Shown one piece after another: positions 1 through 5,493 of a stretch of DNA of 10,587 nucleotides (its first letter is position 1; the number at the start of each line of letters is the position of its first letter). The position numbers and the translations under genes were made by a program. Under the pieces are notes generated by a model. The model had not been told where the DNA came from and did not search any database. It worked only from the letters and a program-made list of their open reading frames with translations. This DNA comes from an uncultured Austwickia sp. (GTDB taxonomy: Bacteria; Actinomycetota; Actinomycetes; Actinomycetales; Dermatophilaceae): NCBI GenBank assembly GCA_934678955.1, contig CAKUSI010000113.1, positions 1-10,587 of the forward strand, read 5' to 3'.

Positions 1-448
1 CTTCCTGCGCGTCCGCGTCCGCCTGCTCGCGGGCGATCTCCTCGGCGCGCTCCTTGTCGCGCGCCCGCCGCTCGGCCTCGGAGAAGACGTTGCGCGGCGA
101 GAGCAGTTGATAGAACCCCAGCGCGTTGCCCCAGTGGTCGGAGAAGTTGGCGAAGCTCACCACGTCCTGGATGACCACGGTCTCCCCGACGGGGACCCCG
201 TTGTCGCTGACCCGGGCAACTGCCGCTTCGATGTCCAGCACCTCCAGGCGCACCCGCGCGTTGTTGGCACCCGGCCGCTCGTGGCCCGTCGAGAGTTGCA
301 GCCACGACCCGGGGCAGATCTGCCACTCCAGGAAGTCGTCGAGGGGTGCGGTGTCGGGGCCGTGCCCGAACACGTGCGTGTAGAAGTCCAGAACTTCGTG
401 GAAGTCACCTGCGTTGAGGGCGATCGTCATGCCCCGCACGTCGGCCAT
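1..448 (-). CDS. VOC (glyoxalase/bleomycin-resistance fold) family protein, C-terminus cut by window edge
   Basis: The 149 visible codons start at ATG 448, preceded by AGGAG seven bases upstream. Residues 1-118 read as a vicinal-oxygen-chelate domain: an opening beta strand (MTIALNAGD), a helix (FHEVLDFYTHVFG), a central strand with WLQLSTG, a second half beginning RVRLEVLDIEAAVARV, and the near-terminal signature DHWGNALGFYQ, which resembles the D-P-x-GN-x-L-G-x-YQ ending common in VOC proteins. No full set of glyoxalase I metal ligands is evident, so the reaction and substrate are unknown. Residues 122-149 form a very charged, probably helical tail rich in Glu, Arg and Ala that continues past the edge. 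VOC single-domain proteins usually stop near 120-130 residues, so this extension is unusual. The family call is fairly secure; function is not. Confidence 0.8.
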   Translation of the reverse strand, partial: MADVRGMTIALNAGDFHEVLDFYTHVFGHGPDTAPLDDFLEWQICPGSWLQLSTGHERPGANNARVRLEVLDIEAAVARVSDNGVPVGETVVIQDVVSFANFSDHWGNALGFYQLLSPRNVFSEAERRARDKERAEEIAREQADADAQE

Positions 449-688
449 CGGTCATCTCCTCGCCCAGCTGCGGCATCCCCCGGTCACCCTAGTCCACCTG
501 AGAATGAACACGCTTCCACCACAAGGGGATTGAGGTAGTGATCCGGAGGTGGTCTGCCGTCGCGCCTCCTGCGGGCGCGCTCAGGGCGACCCCCCCAGTG
601 CCGATGGGGTGACGAATCGTCCGCGCGAGGGCGCTCGACACCGTGAGGTTTCGGGTCCGTCGGGCGGCGTTGCGACGGAAGGATCTTC
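449..688. other. Intergenic region between divergent genes, no gene seen
   Basis: This stretch separates the VOC gene (minus) from the small membrane protein (plus) and presumably carries both promoters. Short open frames cross it but none combines a ribosome-binding site with a recognisable protein. A GGAGGT at 545-550 resembles a Shine-Dalgarno core, but no ATG or GTG lies at a useful distance. I see no RNA gene or convincing repeat. Confidence 0.6.
486..491 (-). promoter_or_regulatory. Candidate -10 element (TAGGGT) for the VOC gene
   Basis: On the minus strand TAGGGT fits the TAnnnT -10 pattern of actinobacterial housekeeping promoters. It would place a transcript start near 479, about 30 bases before the ATG at 448. 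No good -35 hexamer is found 16-18 bases upstream, so this is tentative. Confidence 0.3.
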
Positions 689-1267
689 ATGGAGACGCAG
701 GCGATCGGTCTGGCCGAACGGGTTCTGCTGGTGGCACCCATGACAGCCGGGGTCCTGGCTCTCGTGGCGCTCGTCGCCCTCGGGGGCTGGGCGGGCCGCT
801 GGCTGCGCGCCCACGGTGCGACGGAACGCGTCCGCCACGGTGCCCGGCTCGAGCTGTCGATGCCGCGTGCGGAAGCGCTTGCAGTCGCCGACCGGGCATT
901 CTCCGCCGAGTCCTGGGCGCCGGTCGCAGGGGACGGCGCGCGCAACTGGGCGCACCTGGAGGCGCATCGCCCCGGTGTGTCGGTCGAAGCGGTCGACACC
1001 GTGGACGGCTGTGAGGTGCACGTATGGATGTCTCGCTGGACGCTTCGCCGGGGGCACGTCGCGCACCCGGGCGTGGCCCTTCGGCAGATCCAGGCAGTGG
1101 CCACGGCCCTTCGCGAGGCCGAGCAGGAGGACGGGGCACGTGGGCGAAGTGGTGGCGTGGGGGTCGACCACCTGCTGCTCGTCGAGGCGCTGTCCCGCCA
1201 GGGCGAGGCCGCTCGCGCGGCCGCTCAGGTCGTCCGGGAGGCTCCCGGCCGGGCCCCCGTCGGTTAG
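689..1267 (+). CDS. Hypothetical small membrane-anchored protein
   Basis: This 192-residue protein starts at ATG 689, with GGAAGGA at 677-683 as ribosome-binding site. Residues about 11-35 form one hydrophobic helix (VLLVAPMTAGVLALVALVAL and following), so it is probably a single-pass inner-membrane protein. The remaining 150 or so residues are soluble, with an alternating strand-like stretch (about 85-115, including CEVHVWMSRWTLRR) and Ala-rich helices toward the C-terminus. No catalytic motif or known domain is recognised. Third codon positions are strongly G/C as expected of a real gene here. It stands alone between a divergent VOC gene and the convergent metal-transporter operon, so neighbours give no functional clue. 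An overlapping minus-strand open frame exists, but lacks the membrane segment and ribosome-binding site. Confidence 0.65.
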   Translation: METQAIGLAERVLLVAPMTAGVLALVALVALGGWAGRWLRAHGATERVRHGARLELSMPRAEALAVADRAFSAESWAPVAGDGARNWAHLEAHRPGVSVEAVDTVDGCEVHVWMSRWTLRRGHVAHPGVALRQIQAVATALREAEQEDGARGRSGGVGVDHLLLVEALSRQGEAARAAAQVVREAPGRAPVG

Positions 1268-1288
1268 CTGTCGCGAGGTCGAGGCGAA

Positions 1289-1326
1289 GCCGGCGTCACC
1301 CGCCGGCGTCACCCGCCGGCGTTCAC
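1289..1326. repeat. 13-bp tandem repeat of GC-rich palindromes, possible bidirectional terminator
   Basis: The unit GCCGGCGTCACCC occurs at 1289 and 1302, and a third partial copy starts at 1315 (GCCGGCG then TTCACGC). Each GCCGGC is self-complementary, so neighbouring copies can pair into hairpins with a 6-bp stem and 7-base loop. It sits between two convergent genes and overlaps the stop codon of the ATPase gene (1323-1325). No T-tract follows, so intrinsic termination is plausible but not shown. Confidence 0.45.
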
Positions 1327-2198
1327 GCAGAGGTGTTCAGCGGCCGTTGGCCCGTTGGAGACGGGGTCGCCCCGGGTACGGACAGCGGGTCGAAGCCATA
1401 GGGCAGCTCCAGTCGATGCCGGGCCATCAGCTCCGCGTCCGACAACAGCTCACGCGTCGGGCCGTCCGCGACGAGGCGCCCCTCGTCCAGCAGCAGCGCG
1501 CGGGGGCACAGTTGCAGGGCGTACGGCAGGTCGTGGGTGACCATCAGGATCGTCACGTCCAGGCCGGTCAGGATGTCCGCGAGCTCACGCCGCGCCGCCG
1601 GGTCCAGGTTGGACGACGGCTCGTCGAGCACCAGGATCTGGGGTTCCATCGCCAGAACGGTCGCCACGGCGACGCGGCGTCGCTGACCGTACGAGAGGTG
1701 ATGGGGGGCTCGGTCGGCGGCGTGGGCCATGCCCACCTGCGCCAGGGCACGCTCCACAGCGGTGTCGAGGGTGTCACCGCGCAGACCCAGGTTCGCCGGG
1801 CCGAACGCGACGTCGTCGCGCACCGTCGGGAGGAACAGCTGATCGTCGGGGTCCTGGAAGACGATGCCGACCCGGCGGCGGATCTCGGCGAGGTTCTCCC
1901 GGGCGACCGGCAACCCCCCGACCCGCAGCCGACCCGCCCCCGTGCCTCCGGCCACCGCGCCGAGGATGCCGTTGAGGTGAAGCACGAGCGTCGTCTTGCC
2001 CGCGCCATTGGGGCCGAGCAGGGCGACCCGTTCACCGGCGTCGATACGGGTGCTGACCCCGAAGAGCGCCTGGCGCCCGTCGGGGTAGGCGTAGGCCAGG
2101 CGCTCGATCTCCAGGGCGGGCGGGGCGTCGCTCGAAGGCCCTCCGGGGGCCTGATCGTCTAGGACCTCATGCGGTTCTGGCGTGTCGGCTCGGCTCAC
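1323..2198 (-). CDS. cbiO: ECF transporter energy-coupling ATPase for nickel/cobalt (CbiO/NikO)
   Basis: This 291-residue ABC ATPase powers the metal importer by hydrolysing ATP on the cytoplasmic face and driving the Q coupling protein. All ABC motifs are present in order: Walker A GPNGAGKTT (62-70), Q-loop Q115 in GIVFQDPDDQLF, signature LSYGQRRR (168-175), Walker B ILVLDEP (188-194, catalytic Glu193), D-loop SNLDP and H-loop His222. The sequence FQDPDDQLF is typical of CbiO/EcfA ATPases. I chose GTG 2198, which overlaps the TGA of the preceding Q gene (GTGA), giving translational coupling and normal family length. The frame stays open further upstream but there it only shadows the Q gene. 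Residues 1-27 are a low-complexity extension before the nucleotide-binding fold. It is the last gene of the M(N)-Q-O operon. Whether the cargo is nickel or cobalt cannot be told from the ATPase itself. Confidence 0.93.
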   Translation of the reverse strand: MSRADTPEPHEVLDDQAPGGPSSDAPPALEIERLAYAYPDGRQALFGVSTRIDAGERVALLGPNGAGKTTLVLHLNGILGAVAGGTGAGRLRVGGLPVARENLAEIRRRVGIVFQDPDDQLFLPTVRDDVAFGPANLGLRGDTLDTAVERALAQVGMAHAADRAPHHLSYGQRRRVAVATVLAMEPQILVLDEPSSNLDPAARRELADILTGLDVTILMVTHDLPYALQLCPRALLLDEGRLVADGPTRELLSDAELMARHRLELPYGFDPLSVPGATPSPTGQRPLNTSA

Positions 2199-3016
2199 AG
2201 CCGCCCCACCGTGGACGCCGTCAGCACGCAGGCCGCCGCGAGGGGGAGCAGCGCGCAGCTCAGACCCCGACCCCCGGCGGCCGGCGAGAGCGGCGGCATC
2301 CTGCCGGCGTAGCCGCGCGACAGCATCGCCCGGTGCACCCGCTCCCCTCGCTCGTAGCTGCGCACGAAGAGCGACCCGGCGCCGGCGGCGATCGCGGCCA
2401 ACGCCCGGCCCCGGCCCTCGGGGGCGCCGCGAGACGCCCGGGCAATCCGCATCCGGTGCGCGTCGTGCGCCACCACGGAGACATACCGGATCATGAACGA
2501 CAGGATCGCCACGAACGCACGGGGCAGGCGCAGCCGTTCCAGGCCGGACAGCAGCTCCCGCGCCCCCGTCGTGCTGGCGAGGATCACGGCTGCGACGACG
2601 CCGAGCGTCGCCTTGACCAGCAGGGTCAGGCCGCCCGCGAGCCCCTCCGCCGACAGCCAGAGCGGCCCCGCCGCCACGCGCGGCCCGGAGGCGACGAAAG
2701 GCATCAGCAGGGCGAAGACCACGAAGGGCGCCTCCACGGCCGTGCGCCGGGCGAGGGTGCCTGGCGGGATGCGCGCGAGAGCGGCCGCCGCGGCCAGGAG
2801 GGCCGCGTAGCCGGCGAACGGCCAGGCCGCGGCCCACGCGCCAGCGCCTCCCTGAGCGCCCTCGCCGACCCCGAACGCCTCGGGCGACAGCCCGGGGGTC
2901 GCGACCACGACGACCACGAAGCCCAGGAGCGCGAGCAGCTTGGCGTGGGCGGGCTGCTCGTGGAGCGGACCGCCACGGGCCAGCACCAGCGCGTCCGCCG
3001 CGTGGGCCCCGTTCAC
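2195..3016 (-). CDS. cbiQ: ECF transporter transmembrane coupling protein (CbiQ/NikQ)
   Basis: This 273-residue integral membrane protein links ATP hydrolysis to the substrate-binding component. The N-terminal HEQPAHAKLLALLGFVVVVVATPG matches the family opening, where the first helix follows a PxxKLLAL motif. Hydrophobic segments lie at about 27-41, 63-82, 95-110, 128-148, 165-182 and 252-268. The cytoplasmic coupling region shows the two short Arg-containing motifs expected of EcfT proteins, ARASRG (192-197) and MLSRGYAG (231-238), which engage the ATPase grooves. The GTG at 3016 gives a family-sized N-terminus and lies 49 bases after the M-N gene stop. An earlier start near 3190 would overlap that gene by over 120 bases and add an unlikely Pro/Arg-rich leader. 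Ribosome-binding sequence before the GTG is weak, so the exact start is uncertain. The stop overlaps the ATPase start. Confidence 0.88.
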   Translation of the reverse strand: MNGAHAADALVLARGGPLHEQPAHAKLLALLGFVVVVVATPGLSPEAFGVGEGAQGGAGAWAAAWPFAGYAALLAAAAALARIPPGTLARRTAVEAPFVVFALLMPFVASGPRVAAGPLWLSAEGLAGGLTLLVKATLGVVAAVILASTTGARELLSGLERLRLPRAFVAILSFMIRYVSVVAHDAHRMRIARASRGAPEGRGRALAAIAAGAGSLFVRSYERGERVHRAMLSRGYAGRMPPLSPAAGGRGLSCALLPLAAACVLTASTVGRL

Positions 3017-3065
3017 CGGCTTGCCGCCGCCGCAGGCCTCGGTCGGCGCAGACGCCGGGCGATCG

Positions 3066-4145
3066 TCACGCTCCGCGACCTGCCCGGACCTGATCGCCGG
3101 CCGGTCGGGTTCCCGCCTCGGCGGACCGGCGGCGCTGGCCGGCGACCAGCCAGGCCAGCAGGAGGGCGACGGCGAGCGTCGCCAGGGCACCGACCAGGCC
3201 GGCGATCGACGTGCCGAAAAGCTCGGGGACGCCGGACAGTCCGTACTCGGCGAAGGGGGAGACCTCGGCCGCGGACGCCTGCCCCGCCTCCGCGAAGCCC
3301 AGTTGCTCCCCGACGAACTCGAGGCCGTCAGGGTGCGCGCTCGCCAGCAGCGACAGCCCCCCGGCGACGATGAGCGTGATCAGCCCACCGACCGCGAGCA
3401 CGCCGCGGGCGCCCCTCGGGCGGGTGACCTCGGCGGCCGCCTGTTCGGCGGGCACTGTCGAGCGCGTCCCGTCAGCCTCGACGAGCACCAGCTCGCTGCG
3501 CGCATCGCGGACCGCGTAGATCAGATCGGGCCGGGTGGCCACGACGGCGCCGACGATCGCAGCCGTGATCGCGGCCTCTCCGATGCCGATGACCGCATGC
3601 CAACCGATCATCGCGCCGGCCAGGGCGGTCAGGGAGATGTCGATGGTGCCGCCGGCGGCGTAGAGCAGTGTGAAGACCCCCGCCGCCGCCGGGACCGACA
3701 GGAAGGCTCCGAGCGTGGCGGCGGGCACGACGGAGGTGGCTCGCCGGGGGAGCAGCCGCAGGAGGGCTCGCGTGGTCAGCCACCCGACCAGGACCGCGAC
3801 GATCGCCAGGAGGGTGACGTTGGTGCCGAGGGCGCTGAGGCCGCCGTCGGCGAAGAGGAGAGCTTGCACAATAAGGACCACGGTCATGACGAGCACCGCT
3901 GTCCAGGGCCCGACGAGCACGGCGGCCAGCGTGCCCCCGATCAGGTGACCGCTGGTGCCTGCGCCGACCGGGAAGTTGACCATCTGGGTCGCGAAGATGA
4001 ACGCGGCGAGGAGGCCCGGCAGCGCGGGCCCGCTCGCGCGCAGCTCCGCCTCGGAGCGGCGCAGCGCGAGACCGACCGCGCCGACGGCGATCGCCCCGGT
4101 CGCGAGAGAGGTGGGGACGTCGAGGAAGCCGTCGGGAACGTGCAT
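3066..4145 (-). CDS. nikMN: Fused nickel/cobalt ECF substrate-binding component, CbiM-CbiN (NikMN)
   Basis: This 359-residue membrane protein binds the metal ion from outside and releases it inward with the Q and O subunits. Residues 1-210 are the M domain: MHVPDGFLD at the N-terminus, GAGTSGHLIGG with His67, FADGGLSALGTNV (98-110) and GWHAVIGIGEA (181-191). Residues about 250-335 are the N domain, with a helix, the HPDGLE signature (271-276), an extracytoplasmic loop and a second helix; so M and N are fused in one chain. In studied NikM, metal is held by the N-terminal Met1, His2 and His67, and both histidines fall at these numbers if ATG 4145 is the start. GAGG nine bases upstream supports that start over the in-frame ATG 4154 or GTG 4160. 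Fused M-N components are, as I recall, known in nickel systems such as Rhodobacter Nik(MN)QO. Nickel is favoured, cobalt not excluded. First gene of the operon, preceded by a Nur-like operator. Confidence 0.9.
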   Translation of the reverse strand: MHVPDGFLDVPTSLATGAIAVGAVGLALRRSEAELRASGPALPGLLAAFIFATQMVNFPVGAGTSGHLIGGTLAAVLVGPWTAVLVMTVVLIVQALLFADGGLSALGTNVTLLAIVAVLVGWLTTRALLRLLPRRATSVVPAATLGAFLSVPAAAGVFTLLYAAGGTIDISLTALAGAMIGWHAVIGIGEAAITAAIVGAVVATRPDLIYAVRDARSELVLVEADGTRSTVPAEQAAAEVTRPRGARGVLAVGGLITLIVAGGLSLLASAHPDGLEFVGEQLGFAEAGQASAAEVSPFAEYGLSGVPELFGTSIAGLVGALATLAVALLLAWLVAGQRRRSAEAGTRPAGDQVRAGRGA

Positions 4146-4159
4146 GAACGCCATCCTCA

Positions 4160-4188
4160 CTCTTGTTGCGAGCTACTTGCAACAAGAG
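4160..4188 (-). promoter_or_regulatory. Nur-like nickel-repressor operator before the nikMN operon
   Basis: A perfect inverted repeat pairs CTCTTGTTGC (4160-4169) with GCAACAAGAG (4179-4188) across 9 bases. Its core, TTGCGA (4166-4171), GCTAC, TTGCAA (4177-4182), matches the tTGCaa-N5-ttGCAA motif I recall for Streptomyces Nur, a nickel-binding Fur-family repressor. It ends one base before the GAGG ribosome-binding site of the metal transporter, where a bound repressor would block transcription. As RNA it could also fold into a 10-bp hairpin beside the ribosome-binding site, giving translational control. The identity of the binding protein is inferred; the regulator gene is not in this window. 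Confidence 0.6.
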
Positions 4189-4244
4189 CGCCGCCGGGGC
4201 TTTCGTCCCCGCCTGTCGCGGCCCGGATATCCGCTCCGCACGGA

Positions 4245-4301
4245 CGACCAACTAGACTGTCCAACAACGGATTTGGACTATCGAACCGAAGCGGTTGGTC
4301 G
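4245..4301. repeat. Nested inverted repeats in the divergent promoter region
   Basis: An outer perfect 8-bp pair, CGACCAAC (4245-4252) and GTTGGTCG (4294-4301), encloses an inner 6-bp pair, GTCCAA (4259-4264) and TTGGAC (4273-4278), separated by 8 bases. It lies between the divergent metal-transporter operon and the sugar-binding lipoprotein gene. TAGACT at 4253-4258 could be a plus-strand -10 element for the lipoprotein gene but has no clear -35. The arrangement could be an operator or a structured 5' leader; I cannot tell which. Confidence 0.4.
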
Positions 4302-4388
4302 CCCTGGTCGGTGCCGGATCCGCCTGACCTCGCCCCGCCTGCCGGGGGCGTGAGCCCCATCCCTGACGTCGTTGGAGTCCTGATCATC

Positions 4389-5492
4389 ATGCCGTTCGTC
4401 TCGTGGCGCCGCCGTCCGCGCGCCGCTCGCCTCGCCGTGTCCACCGCCCTCCTGCTCGGCCTGGGCGCGACCGCCGCCTGCTCCAACGCAGCGACCGATC
4501 CGGAGGCGCCGTATGCGCCGTCGGCCTTCGACAAGGGCAGCCCGATCAGCGTCCTCCTCGCATCGGGCAGCGACCTGCGCAAGCCTCTCGAGGAGGCGCT
4601 GGCGAAGGCCGAGTTCACGGCCACCGTGCAGGTCGGCATCGACGGCCAGGACCAGCACGAGCGCTTGGCCAAGATCATCGAGGCCAAGCCGAAGGTGCTC
4701 ATCGTGGACGCCATGGACGCCGACGCGATCCATTCCGACCTCGACAAGGTCCAGGAGACCGGAGCAGCGGTGGTCGCCTTGTCCAGCCTGCCGAAGGGCA
4801 CGAAGGCGGTGGACTTCTTCGTGGGCTCAGACCCACGCGCCGAGGGCAGGCTGCAGGGCCAGGCGCTCGTCGACGGGGTCCGTGGCCGCGTAGAAAAGGG
4901 CCCGTCCGCGGTCGAGTTGTTCGCCGGGCCCGTGGGCGATGCCGCGGCCAAGATGCGTTTCGACGCGGCGATGGAGGTGCTACGACCCGCCTTGGACGCG
5001 AAGACGATCACCGTGGCCTCCGGGGAGCGGGAGTTCGCCCAGGTCGCCGCGCCGGACTTCAGGGCGGCGGGGACCCGGATGGGGACACTCCTCGGCGCGT
5101 ACTACCCGAAGGCTGCCCCGCAGGGATTCCTTGCGCCGAATGACGCGGTCGCACAGTCCGCCATGGCTGCGGTGCGGGCGACCGGCGTGGCGAGCACCCC
5201 GTTCGCGACCGGGGCGGGGTCCACGAGCTTCGGAGCCAGAGCGCTGATGACGGGGCAGCTGGGCATGACGACGTACGTGGATCCGGCCGAACTCACGAAC
5301 ACCGTCGTGACGTTGGTCCGGGAGCTCTCCGAAGGTAAGGAGCCGACGCTCAACCACAAGGAGGGTTTCGGCAACGGGACCGAGGACGTCCCCGCCCAGC
5401 TCTTGACGCCGGCTTCTGTGACGCGAGCGAACGCGGCCACGACCTATGCCAACAACGCGGCGCTCAAGGCGATCGTCTCTCCGTCGTCGTAG
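4389..5492 (+). CDS. ChvE-like sugar-binding lipoprotein (ABC solute-binding protein), orphan
   Basis: This 367-residue exported protein resembles the ChvE/XylF type of periplasmic binding protein that feeds monosaccharides to ABC importers. Residues 1-30 are a signal peptide (WRRRPRAARLAV, then a hydrophobic core) ending before Cys31, the likely lipidated residue; the -3 position is Thr, so the lipobox is weak. Family-like stretches include AKMRFDAAMEVLRPALDAK (about 188-206), FLAPNDAVAQSAMAA (247-261) and the C-terminal EGKEPTLNH...VPAQLLTPASV (315-344). The first strand (ISVLLASGSDLRKP, 53-66) lacks the Arg-Trp pair that ChvE proteins usually carry there for stacking on the sugar, so the ligand may differ. 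GGAG at 4374-4377 lies 11 bases before the ATG. No permease or ATPase gene for it is nearby, so it may serve a distant transporter or a sensory role. The stop lies one base from the convergent gene's stop. Confidence 0.83.
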   Translation: MPFVSWRRRPRAARLAVSTALLLGLGATAACSNAATDPEAPYAPSAFDKGSPISVLLASGSDLRKPLEEALAKAEFTATVQVGIDGQDQHERLAKIIEAKPKVLIVDAMDADAIHSDLDKVQETGAAVVALSSLPKGTKAVDFFVGSDPRAEGRLQGQALVDGVRGRVEKGPSAVELFAGPVGDAAAKMRFDAAMEVLRPALDAKTITVASGEREFAQVAAPDFRAAGTRMGTLLGAYYPKAAPQGFLAPNDAVAQSAMAAVRATGVASTPFATGAGSTSFGARALMTGQLGMTTYVDPAELTNTVVTLVRELSEGKEPTLNHKEGFGNGTEDVPAQLLTPASVTRANAATTYANNAALKAIVSPSS

Positions 5493-5493
5493 G

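Noticed and set aside
581..1312. Minus-strand open frame of 243 codons opposite the small membrane protein
   Set aside because: It has no recognisable domain or ribosome-binding site, and it runs antisense to a plus-strand frame with a good ribosome-binding site and a membrane helix.
2199..2837. N-terminal extension of the ATPase open frame
   Set aside because: It overlaps cbiQ entirely in another frame and has no ABC-related sequence. The GTGA overlap at 2198 gives a normal CbiO length.
2940..4388. Plus-strand open frame extending the lipoprotein gene about 480 codons upstream
   Set aside because: It is antisense to nikMN and the start of cbiQ, and its translation is Gly/Arg/Asp-rich without a domain. 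The signal peptide beginning at ATG 4389 marks the real start.
4189..4388. Cobalamin riboswitch upstream of the metal-transporter operon
   Set aside because: I looked for a B12 box and an extended multi-helix leader on the minus strand and found neither. Only a short 5-bp GC hairpin (4195-4211) and the inverted repeats listed above are present.
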